From: Planctomycetales bacterium
GTDB lineage: Bacteria; Planctomycetota; Phycisphaerae; SM23-33
Direction: 5' to 3'
Assembly (NCBI GenBank): GCA_030592655.1
Contig: JAUVIQ010000191.1
Coordinates: 1 to 5,771, forward strand
Length of the DNA stretch: 5,771 nt
Positions 1-5,469 of the stretch are shown here, piece after piece. Below the pieces are notes generated by a model, which did no database searches, was not told the origin of the DNA, and was given only the letters and a program-made list of their open reading frames with translations. The position numbers and the translations under genes were made by a program. Position 1 is the stretch's first letter. Each line of letters starts with the position of its first letter.

Positions 1-707
1 TCACCACCACCCATCGGGTGGGCAACAGGGTTCATTGCGACGCCGCGAACGTGAGGTCTGCGCCCCATATGACGCTTCCTGCCGGCCTTTCCAAGCTTGA
101 CGTTTTGATGGTCAAGATTTCCCAATTGACCTATCGTCGCCCGGCAGCGTGCATCGACCATCCGCGTCTCGCCGCTCGGAAGGAGCAAATGTGCCCACTT
201 TCCTTCTCTGGCCATAAGTTTGGCGGCTCCACCGGCGGTTCGTACCAACTTTCCGCCCTGGCCTGGTGTCATCTCGATATTGTGAATGGTCAGCCCGGTG
301 GGGATATTCGTCAGAGGAAGACAATTCCCAATCCTCGGCTCAGCCTCGCCGCCGGAATAAACTTTCTGTCCCGCCTTCAGCCCTATCGGGGCAAGGATAT
401 ACCGTTTTTCACCGTCGGCGTAATTTATCAAGGCGATGTTACAGGTGCGGTTCGGATCGTATTCGATGGTCGCAACCGTTCCTTCGACCCCGTCCTTGTT
501 GCGCTTGAAGTCGATAACGCGGTACATCCGCTTGGCTCCGCCGCCACGGCACCGGCTGGTGATTACGCCGTGATGATTGCGCCCGCCGGTCTTCTTGAGA
601 GGACGCAAAAGCGACTTGGTGGGCGCGTGGCCGGTCAATTCCTCGCGGATGTTGACGCTGGCGTTACGCCTTCCTGCCGATGTCGGTTTGTACACCTTAA
701 TTGCCAT
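1..707 (-). CDS. rplB: Large ribosomal subunit protein L2 (uL2), 3' end outside window
   Basis: L2 binds 23S rRNA domain IV at the subunit interface and is needed for subunit association and peptidyl-transferase centre assembly. The first 235 codons are present and uninterrupted. The usual length is about 273-280 residues, so roughly the last 40 are cut off by the window edge. The protein starts MAIKVYKPTSAGRRNAS, and the OB-fold and SH3-like core is recognisable from GGRNHHGVITSRCRGGGAKR (about 41-60), YDPNRTCNIALI (83-94) and LPSGETRMVDARCRATIGQ (176-194). The C-terminal active-site motif is NPVAHPMGGG (226-235). The universally conserved His (E. coli H229) is kept as H230, but E. coli D228 and H231 are replaced by Ala229 and Met232. 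The ATG start gives the canonical N-terminus. It lies 8 nt after the rplW stop, with only a weak AGGG upstream, so coupling to rplW is likely. Identity is certain. Confidence 0.98.
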   Translation of the reverse strand, partial: MAIKVYKPTSAGRRNASVNIREELTGHAPTKSLLRPLKKTGGRNHHGVITSRCRGGGAKRMYRVIDFKRNKDGVEGTVATIEYDPNRTCNIALINYADGEKRYILAPIGLKAGQKVYSGGEAEPRIGNCLPLTNIPTGLTIHNIEMTPGQGGKLVRTAGGAAKLMAREGKWAHLLLPSGETRMVDARCRATIGQLGNLDHQNVKLGKAGRKRHMGRRPHVRGVAMNPVAHPMGGG

Positions 708-715
708 TATTCGCC

Positions 716-1000
716 CTAAAACAGATCAATGTGATAGTCCGGATGGAGGACGACCACTGCCTTTTTCCAGTGGCTGGTCGTGCCCCGCTTGTACCCGACC
801 CGTCGCGGTTTTCCGCGACGATTGGCCGAACGAACCGTCAGAACCTTCACGTTGTAAATTTTCTCAATAGCCTGCTTTATCTGCGCCTTGTTCGCCTCGG
901 GATTGACCTGGAAGGCATAAGCGTTCCGTGTTTCGGACTGGAACGTACCCTTCTCGGTTACCAGCGGGCGAACAATCGTATTGTAAATATCGTTTTTCAT
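716..1000 (-). CDS. rplW: Large ribosomal subunit protein L23 (uL23)
   Basis: L23 binds 23S rRNA domain III beside the polypeptide exit tunnel. In bacteria it is the docking site for trigger factor and also contacts SRP. The 94-residue protein has the normal size and order of elements: N-terminal IVRPLVTEK (9-17), the helix NPEANKAQIKQAIEKIYNVKV (about 33-53), the basic loop RRGKPRRVGYKRG (61-73) and the terminal strand WKKAVVVLH (78-86). Glu16 in the TEK motif corresponds to the E. coli Glu18 used for trigger-factor docking. The start is the ATG 10 nt after the rplD stop. The spacer has no Shine-Dalgarno (it reads GCAATAAGCA), so translation is probably coupled to rplD. No anomalies were seen. 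Confidence 0.98.
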   Translation of the reverse strand: MKNDIYNTIVRPLVTEKGTFQSETRNAYAFQVNPEANKAQIKQAIEKIYNVKVLTVRSANRRGKPRRVGYKRGTTSHWKKAVVVLHPDYHIDLF

Positions 1001-1010
1001 TGCTTATTGC

Positions 1011-1634
1011 TTACGCCGACCTGTTGATTAACTTTTCCATCGCCTCGCGAGTCAGCAACATCTTCTGCCGGGTGGCTACATCGAACGCGTTCAAATCATC
1101 CACCGGGCAGACGGTAATATCCGGGATATTACGAGCGCTTTTGAAGAGGGTCTCGTCGTTCCCTACCGGCGACAGCAGGCAGGAACGGCTTATCTTCAAA
1201 TTGGCCAGTACGTCGGCGACGTATTTTGTTTTCGGTTCCGTCAGCGACAGCCCTTCGACCACTACAAGGTCGTTTCCGAGTATTTTTGCGAGGATGGCGG
1301 AATTCAGCGCGCCTCGACGCATTTTCTTAGGCAGCGTTTTTCGATAACTGTGCGGCGTTTTGGCGAAGGTCATTCCACCGCCCCGGACCTTTCCGGTCCG
1401 GATCGGTCCCCGGCGCGCATTACCGGTACCCTTCTGACGGAAGATTTTGCGAGTGGAACCTTCAACCTGCCCGCGCCCCCTGGTTGAGGCGCTTCCCTGG
1501 CGACGGTTGGCATGATAAGCGACTACCGCCTGCTTCAACAGGGCGACGTTGACGGCCTTACCGAAACGCTCATCGTCAATCTTCAGCGTCTCCGTCTGCT
1601 CGCCGGCTATGTTGTACACTGGAACTTCCAACAT
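1011..1634 (-). CDS. rplD: Large ribosomal subunit protein L4 (uL4)
   Basis: L4 binds 23S rRNA domain I. Its extended loop forms part of the exit-tunnel constriction with L22. The 207 residues match the family's usual length of about 200-210. The globular domain runs from EVPVYNIAGEQT (3-14) through ALLKQAVVAYHANRRQG (31-47). The tunnel loop spans about 48-93 and contains RQKGTGNARRG (66-76) and RGGGMTFAKTP (84-94), followed by LPKKMRRGALNSAI (101-114) and a C-terminal domain ending TREAMEKLI. Lys68 corresponds to E. coli Lys63, a macrolide-resistance site, and is unchanged. The segment before it, EGSTRKIF (58-65), replaces the common GGG-K/R-KPW form. A GGA lies 8 nt upstream of the ATG, 17 nt after the rplC stop. 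In Gammaproteobacteria L4 autoregulates the S10 operon through the leader; nothing here shows that. Confidence 0.98.
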   Translation of the reverse strand: MLEVPVYNIAGEQTETLKIDDERFGKAVNVALLKQAVVAYHANRRQGSASTRGRGQVEGSTRKIFRQKGTGNARRGPIRTGKVRGGGMTFAKTPHSYRKTLPKKMRRGALNSAILAKILGNDLVVVEGLSLTEPKTKYVADVLANLKISRSCLLSPVGNDETLFKSARNIPDITVCPVDDLNAFDVATRQKMLLTREAMEKLINRSA

Positions 1635-1651
1635 CTCTTTTTTCCGATACT

Positions 1652-2311
1652 CTATTTATCCCTGGCAGTTCGGGATTTTTTGATAAACAAGTACCCGCCG
1701 TTGGGTCCCGGAAGGGCCCCTTTGATTAGCAGGATGTTATTTTCAGCGTCTATACCCACCAGTCGATGATTCCTGCTGGTGGAACGTGCAGCCCCCATAT
1801 GCCCCGCCATTTTCTTACCTTTTTTTATGTTTCCGCCGTGCCCAAGGTCGGTTCCGTGCCCACCGATAGAACCGGGGCTTCGGTGCTTGCGCTGCACGCC
1901 GTGACTGGCGGGTTGACCCTTGAATCCGTAACGTTTCACTCCGCCGGCAAAACCTTTACCCTTGGTTGTTCCGGTTACGTCCACAAAGTTCACGCCCTCA
2001 AAGAGCTCGACCGTCAGTGTCGCCCCGACATCAGTGTCAGCCTGTTCGTCGAGAAGACGCACCTCGCGGACGATTTTCTTCGGTGCGGTCTTTGCATGTC
2101 CGGCATGCCCGATTGCGGGTTTGGAGGCGCGTTGGGTCTTGACGTCCTCGAACCCGATCTGAACGGCGTCGTATCCGTCCTTTTCGTCGGCCTTTTTTAT
2201 CTGCATGACAACACACGGACCGGCGAGAACGACGGTTACGGGGCAGACGAAGCCGTTATCGGCGAACACCTGCGTCATACCAACTTTTTTACCAATCAAC
2301 GCCGGATACAT
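1652..2311 (-). CDS. rplC: Large ribosomal subunit protein L3 (uL3)
   Basis: L3 is an early 50S assembly protein whose long loop reaches the peptidyl-transferase centre. The protein has 219 residues (E. coli has 209). It begins MYPALIGKKVGMTQVFADNG, the family N-terminus, which fixes the start at this ATG. The frame stays open upstream to an ATG at 2377, but those 22 residues have no counterpart in L3. GGAAAG lies 11 nt upstream and GGAA 4 nt upstream. Key blocks are VDVTGTTKGKGFAGGVKRYGF (about 110-130), HRSPGSIG (143-150), KKGKKMAGHMG (163-173) and NGGYLFIKKS (204-213). The loop between SIG and KKGKK is GHGTDLGHGGNI, about four residues longer than the E. coli QNQTPGKVF region. It lacks a Gln equivalent to Gln150, the residue methylated by PrmB in E. 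coli. An 83-nt spacer separates it from rpsJ. Confidence 0.97.
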   Translation of the reverse strand: MYPALIGKKVGMTQVFADNGFVCPVTVVLAGPCVVMQIKKADEKDGYDAVQIGFEDVKTQRASKPAIGHAGHAKTAPKKIVREVRLLDEQADTDVGATLTVELFEGVNFVDVTGTTKGKGFAGGVKRYGFKGQPASHGVQRKHRSPGSIGGHGTDLGHGGNIKKGKKMAGHMGAARSTSRNHRLVGIDAENNILLIKGALPGPNGGYLFIKKSRTARDK

Positions 2312-2322
2312 TTTATTCCGTG

Positions 2323-2368
2323 CTTTCCATCTGAAAGGGTTCTGACTTCCGACCGTGAGGCACAGGTC
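2323..2368 (-). promoter_or_regulatory. rpsJ-rplC spacer with two possible stem-loops before rplC
   Basis: The 83-nt spacer between the rpsJ stop and the rplC start is long compared with the following junctions of 17, 10 and 8 nt. On the transcript strand, GACC-U-GUG-CCU-CAC-GGUC (2368-2351) folds into a 7-bp stem with one bulged U. Further downstream, CUUUC-AGAUG-GAAAG (2337-2323) forms a 5-bp stem whose 3' arm is the better rplC Shine-Dalgarno. This could modulate rplC translation or coupling. Both stems are short, so the function is inferred and chance formation is possible. No U-tract follows either stem, so neither looks like a terminator. Confidence 0.3.
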
Positions 2369-2394
2369 CAAACCCAAACTGTTACCATTAGAAC

Positions 2395-2703
2395 CTACGC
2401 CTTTATCTTCACAAACACCCCAGCCGGTACCACCAGTCTGTTCAACGCTTCAATTGTTCGGACCGTCGGTTCAAATATGTCGATAATCCGCTTATGCGTT
2501 CGCATCTCAAATTGTTCGCGGGATTTTTTATCCACGTGCGGGCTGCGAAGCACCGTGTATCGCTCGATTCGCGTCGGTAACGGAACAGGTCCGCATACCC
2601 GTGCCCCGGTCCTGCGGGCATGGTCAACGATCTCGGCGGCTGAACTATCCAGCGCCCGATGATCGTAGGCTTCCATCCTGATGCGAATTTTGTCCTGAAC
2701 CAT
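2395..2703 (-). CDS. rpsJ: Small ribosomal subunit protein S10 (uS10, NusE)
   Basis: S10 is a head protein of the 30S subunit. Free S10 (NusE) pairs with NusB in transcription antitermination. The 102 residues match the family (E. coli has 103). Blocks in order are KIRIRMEAYDHRALDSSA (5-22), RRTGARVCGPVPLPT (30-44), VLRSPHVDKKSREQFEMRTH (51-70) and the C-terminal PAGVFVKIKA. The His56-Val57-Asp58 loop faces the decoding region and has the usual form. The start chosen is the ATG giving MVQDKIRIR. GGAG lies 11 nt upstream and GGGA lies 3 nt upstream. The frame is open to 2748, but the added 15 residues are not S10-like and sit in the predicted leader. It is the first gene of the S10 half, preceded by its own promoter candidate instead of tuf. 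Confidence 0.98.
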   Translation of the reverse strand: MVQDKIRIRMEAYDHRALDSSAAEIVDHARRTGARVCGPVPLPTRIERYTVLRSPHVDKKSREQFEMRTHKRIIDIFEPTVRTIEALNRLVVPAGVFVKIKA

Positions 2704-2766
2704 TCTTCCCGTATCTCCATCTGACCGCTTATAACTAACCCCGCGCAAATAAGTTGCAGAGCCCTA

Positions 2767-2793
2767 CCAGTGTACTCAATCGTCTTCCAGTGT
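2767..2793 (-). repeat. 7-bp direct repeat ACACTGG overlapping the promoter boxes
   Basis: ACACTGG occurs at 2793-2787 and again at 2773-2767, exactly 20 bp apart start to start (about two helical turns). One copy overlaps the end of the -35 box and the other overlaps the -10 box. On the plus strand both copies read CCAGTGT and are followed a few bases later by CAAT. It could be an operator for a protein binding one face of the helix, or a chance repeat. Confidence 0.3.
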
Positions 2794-2816
2794 CAATTAT
2801 CGATGTGATTTTTTTT
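2769..2816 (-). promoter_or_regulatory. Candidate sigma70-type promoter for the S10 operon half, with UP-like A-tract
   Basis: On the minus strand a perfect -35 box TTGACA (2796-2791) is followed after 16 bp by TACACT (2774-2769), which matches TATAAT at 4 of 6 positions. An A8 tract (2816-2809) lies 13-20 bp upstream of the -35 box, where UP elements that contact the RNA polymerase alpha subunit occur. Transcription would start near 2762-2765, giving a leader of about 60 nt before rpsJ. It sits in the 137-nt fusA-rpsJ spacer, the largest non-coding stretch in the window. Spacing, sequence and position agree, but activity is inferred. Read-through from the rpsL side is also expected because no terminator follows fusA. 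Confidence 0.6.
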
Positions 2817-2840
2817 GCAAAATTATTTATCGCCCCTGTC

Positions 2841-4922
2841 TCACGTCAACTTGCTCGCCACTTCAGCCGGTACGATCTTATAAGAGACAGGTTCCATTGC
2901 GTATGTCCCGCGTCCCTGTGTGAGTGATCGCAGGATGGTGGCATACCCGAACATTTCCGATAAAGGTGCACGGGCAATGAGTTTACAGTAATTTTCACGT
3001 CGTTCCATAGCCGCGATTTCGCTCCGTCTGGCATTCAGGTCCCCGGTAACAGCGCCGAGGTGGATCTCCGGAACCATAACTTCGAGCCGCATTATGGGCT
3101 CAAGGAATACCGGTGAGGCATTTTTGACCGCCTCGGAAAACGCCATCGCACCGGCGCGAGCGAAGGCCAATTCGGATGAGTCCACCGGATGGTGCTTACC
3201 GTCAAGAAGCGTAACGGTTACGTCGGTCATCGGATAACCGGCCAACGGACCTCCTGTCGCCTCGTCGATTACTCCTTCCCTGACGGAGGAGATGTACTCC
3301 TTCGGGATCGCGCCGCCCTTGATTTTATCGACGACGATGATTTTTCCTTTGTCTTCGGATTTATCCTCGGCGTCGGCCGGTGTCGGTTCGACCCGCAACA
3401 CGACCACACCGTATTGGCCCCTTCCACCGGTCTGGCGAATGAATCTGCCTTCAGACTCGGCGGCGACGGTAATCGTTTCCCTGTAGGCCACTCTTGGTTT
3501 TCCTACGCGGACCGGAACGCCCATATCGCGGACCAGCTTGTTGCGAATAATTTCCAGGTGTAACTCGCCCATTCCCGAAATCAGCATCTGCCCGGTCTCG
3601 CGGTCAACCTCTGTCCGGAAGGTCGGATCCTCCCGCCGCAGCGTAGCCATCGCTTCGCCGAGACGGTCCTTCCCGTCCGATGACGTCGGTTCGATCGACA
3701 TTGAAATTACCGGCTTGGGAAACCTTATCTTTTCCAGGATTACAGGTTCGTGCGAGTCGCACAGTGTATCACCGGTGAGGCTGGACTTGGGTCCGACGAC
3801 CGCGACGATATCGCCGGCGTCGGCGTGATCCCGACGGATACGCTGCTTGGCGTGCATCTCCCATATGCGTGAGACGATTTCTCTTTTCTGACGGACGGGG
3901 TTGAGCACTCGCGTACCGGCTTTGAGCGAACCGCTGTAAATGCGAATATAATACAGGTCCCCGTGCAGGTCGGAGGCGACCTTGAACACAAGCGCCGAAA
4001 ACGGTTCGTCAATATCAGGTCTGCGCTCAATGACCTGCTCGTCTTCGGAATTTCTACGTCCGGTAACAGGAGGAACGTCCAGCGGAGACGGAAGATAATC
4101 GCAAATCGCATCCAGAAGGACGCGGACGCCCATGTGCTTCAGCGCCGAACCGCAAAGAACAGGATGAATCCTGTTGGAAATAACGGCCCTGCGAATCGCC
4201 AATTTGATGTCGGTAGCGGAAATCGGCTCCTCGTGAACGTATTTTTCCATTAATTCGTCGTCGGATTCGGCAACGGCCTCTATCATGTCGTGGCGTGCCT
4301 GCTCAACGGTATCGGCGTAAGCGGCGGGGATTTCGCCGACCTTCAAGTCCATCGCGATATCGGCCTGTTCGTAGAAAAACGCCTGTTGCTCGATAAGGTC
4401 TATCTGACCGGCGAATTCAGCGCCTGCGCCCATTGGAATTTGCAGCGCAACCGGCGTAGCGCCGAGACGATCCTGAATTTCATGTATAACGGTCTCGAAA
4501 TCCGCGCCGGGACGGTCCATCTTGTTGATGAAGCAGATTCTCGGTACGTTGTAACGCTGGGCCTGGTTCCAAACGGTTTCACTCTGTGCTTCGACGCCGC
4601 CGACGGCGCAGAAGACCGCCACCGCCCCGTCAAGAACACGCAACGACCGCTCCACCTCGATGGTGAAATCGACGTGTCCGGGCGTGTCGATCAGATTAAT
4701 CGTATAGTCTTTCCATGGAAGGGTTGTCGCTGCCGACGTGATAGTGATACCACGAGCCTGTTCTTCGACAAGATAATCCATCACGGCGGTTCCGTCGTGG
4801 ACTTCGCCGATCTTGTAACTCTTTCCGGCGAAGTACAGAATCCGCTCCGTAACGGTGGTTTTTCCCGCGTCGATGTGCGCAGCCACACCTATATTCCGAA
4901 CTTGTTGCAGTTTCTTTGCCAT
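2841..4922 (-). CDS. fusA: Translation elongation factor G (EF-G), GTPase translocase
   Basis: EF-G is the cytoplasmic GTPase that drives translocation of tRNA and mRNA on the ribosome and, with RRF, ribosome recycling. All five domains are present in 693 residues (E. coli has 704). The G domain has the P-loop AHIDAGKTT (15-23), switch I ending in RGITI (57-61), DTPGH (79-83), NKMD (133-136) and CGSALK (257-262). Domain II covers about 305-400. Domain III has REDPTF and ISGMGELHLEII (448-459). Domain IV has QTGGRGQYG (497-505) and HHPVDSSELAF (577-587). Domain V has EMFGYATILRSLTQGRGTYAME (about 656-677). Switch I reads MDYLVEEQARGIT rather than E. coli MDWMEQEQERGIT. Domain IV carries a short charged stretch (ADAEDKSEDKGK, 516-527). 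These details, with RREDPTFRTEVDRETGQ, suggest the spirochaete/planctomycete/delta-type EF-G group, with low confidence. The ATG lies 18 nt after a strong hairpin and has no visible Shine-Dalgarno. The stop is TGA. Confidence 0.98.
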   Translation of the reverse strand: MAKKLQQVRNIGVAAHIDAGKTTVTERILYFAGKSYKIGEVHDGTAVMDYLVEEQARGITITSAATTLPWKDYTINLIDTPGHVDFTIEVERSLRVLDGAVAVFCAVGGVEAQSETVWNQAQRYNVPRICFINKMDRPGADFETVIHEIQDRLGATPVALQIPMGAGAEFAGQIDLIEQQAFFYEQADIAMDLKVGEIPAAYADTVEQARHDMIEAVAESDDELMEKYVHEEPISATDIKLAIRRAVISNRIHPVLCGSALKHMGVRVLLDAICDYLPSPLDVPPVTGRRNSEDEQVIERRPDIDEPFSALVFKVASDLHGDLYYIRIYSGSLKAGTRVLNPVRQKREIVSRIWEMHAKQRIRRDHADAGDIVAVVGPKSSLTGDTLCDSHEPVILEKIRFPKPVISMSIEPTSSDGKDRLGEAMATLRREDPTFRTEVDRETGQMLISGMGELHLEIIRNKLVRDMGVPVRVGKPRVAYRETITVAAESEGRFIRQTGGRGQYGVVVLRVEPTPADAEDKSEDKGKIIVVDKIKGGAIPKEYISSVREGVIDEATGGPLAGYPMTDVTVTLLDGKHHPVDSSELAFARAGAMAFSEAVKNASPVFLEPIMRLEVMVPEIHLGAVTGDLNARRSEIAAMERRENYCKLIARAPLSEMFGYATILRSLTQGRGTYAMEPVSYKIVPAEVASKLT

Positions 4923-4940
4923 ATCAGAGTACGCATATAA

Positions 4941-4974
4941 GCAGAGACCGCAGTGTTATCTCTGCGGTCTCTGC
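4941..4974 (-). promoter_or_regulatory. Perfect 13-bp stem-loop in the rpsG-fusA spacer
   Basis: The arms GCAGAGACCGCAG (4941-4953) and CTGCGGTCTCTGC (4962-4974) are exact reverse complements with an 8-nt loop, and 9 of 13 pairs are G-C. The structure fills half of the 68-nt rpsG-fusA spacer and ends 18 nt before the fusA ATG. On the transcript strand it is followed by UUAUAUGCG, not a U-tract, so it is a poor intrinsic terminator. On the plus strand no T-run follows either. Possible roles are an RNA processing or stabilising element, a partial attenuator, a protein-binding site for feedback control, or a translation-initiation element for fusA. The fold is seen directly; the role is not known. 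Confidence 0.8.
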
Positions 4975-4990
4975 CGGTCTTGTCGAAATT

Positions 4991-5467
4991 TTATCGTGCG
5001 AAGTGAGCGAAGGCCTTGTTCGCGTCGGCCATACGGTGAACATTTTCCCGCGTGGTTATGGCTGTTCCTTCCTTCTTGTAGGCAGCCATCAGTTCCGACG
5101 CCAGTCTTTGCGATGTCGGCGATCCCTTACCGGCGCGAACCGCCTGGAGCAACCATCGTATCGCAAGCGACAGTCGTCGCTTGGCGTTGACCTGCATGGG
5201 GACCTGGTAGTTGGCGCCGCCGATTCGCTTGGAACGTACTTCCAGCATTGGTTTCAAGTTGTCGATCGCCTGCTCGAAGACCTCGATTGCTTCGACGTCT
5301 TGGATCTTCTCGCTGATAGTGTCCATCGCGTCGTAGAAAATTCGACGAGCGGTGCTCTTCTTACCGTCCAACATTATGCAATTGACGAATTTGCTGACCA
5401 GTTTGCTTTTATAACGCGGGTCGGGCGCCAATTGTTCCGCCGATGCTGTCCATTTCTTATAAGCCAT
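4991..5467 (-). CDS. rpsG: Small ribosomal subunit protein S7 (uS7)
   Basis: S7 nucleates assembly of the 30S head by binding the 3' major domain of 16S rRNA, and it contacts tRNA near the E site. The 158 residues are close to the typical 156. Recognisable blocks are the N-terminal PDPRYKSKLVSKFVNCIMLDGKK (about 15-37), the beta-hairpin EVRSKRIGGANYQVPMQV (76-93), RRLSLAIRWLL (97-107) and the C-terminal TTRENVHRMADANKAFAHFAR (138-158). The ATG start is supported by the Shine-Dalgarno GAGGT 7-8 nt upstream. That site lies inside the last codons of rpsL, whose stop is 2 nt from this start. Translational coupling to rpsL is therefore very likely. In E. coli S7 is the autogenous repressor of the str operon; here the spacer before fusA, not the one before rpsG, has room for a structured site. 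Confidence 0.98.
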   Translation of the reverse strand: MAYKKWTASAEQLAPDPRYKSKLVSKFVNCIMLDGKKSTARRIFYDAMDTISEKIQDVEAIEVFEQAIDNLKPMLEVRSKRIGGANYQVPMQVNAKRRLSLAIRWLLQAVRAGKGSPTSQRLASELMAAYKKEGTAITTRENVHRMADANKAFAHFAR

Positions 5468-5469
5468 TT

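Noticed and set aside
18..719. Plus-strand open frame of 233 codons antisense to rplB
   Set aside because: Fully opposite L2, with no family resemblance; the minus-strand frame encodes clear L2 motifs throughout.
2312..2377. Upstream start extending L3 by 22 residues
   Set aside because: The extension has no L3 counterpart, while MYPALIGKKVGMTQ is the canonical N-terminus and has Shine-Dalgarno-like sequence before it.
1766..2662. Plus-strand open frame of 298 codons antisense to rplC and rpsJ
   Set aside because: It lies opposite two certain ribosomal genes, has no recognisable domain and crosses their spacer. It is a by-product of codon bias on the other strand.
2704..2748. Upstream start extending S10 by 15 residues
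   Set aside because: The family begins just before KIRIR, and the extra codons fall within the predicted leader of the S10 promoter.
2728..2753. CTTAT...ATAAG inverted repeat in the rpsJ leader, and the E. coli type L4-controlled S10 leader
   Set aside because: It has only 5 AT-rich pairs with a 16-nt loop. The leader is about 60 nt and has no HD/HE-like stems or U-run, so L4 attenuation is not supported.
2704..2840. Remnant of tuf between fusA and rpsJ
   Set aside because: The spacer is AT-rich and promoter-like, and no EF-Tu motif can be read in any frame.
4290..4940. Plus-strand open frame of 216 codons antisense to the fusA 5' half
   Set aside because: It overlaps the EF-G G-domain on the opposite strand and shows no coherent protein features.
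4941..4974. rpsG-fusA hairpin as an intrinsic terminator
   Set aside because: No run of T follows on either strand, and termination here would separate rpsG from fusA. It is kept only as a structured element.
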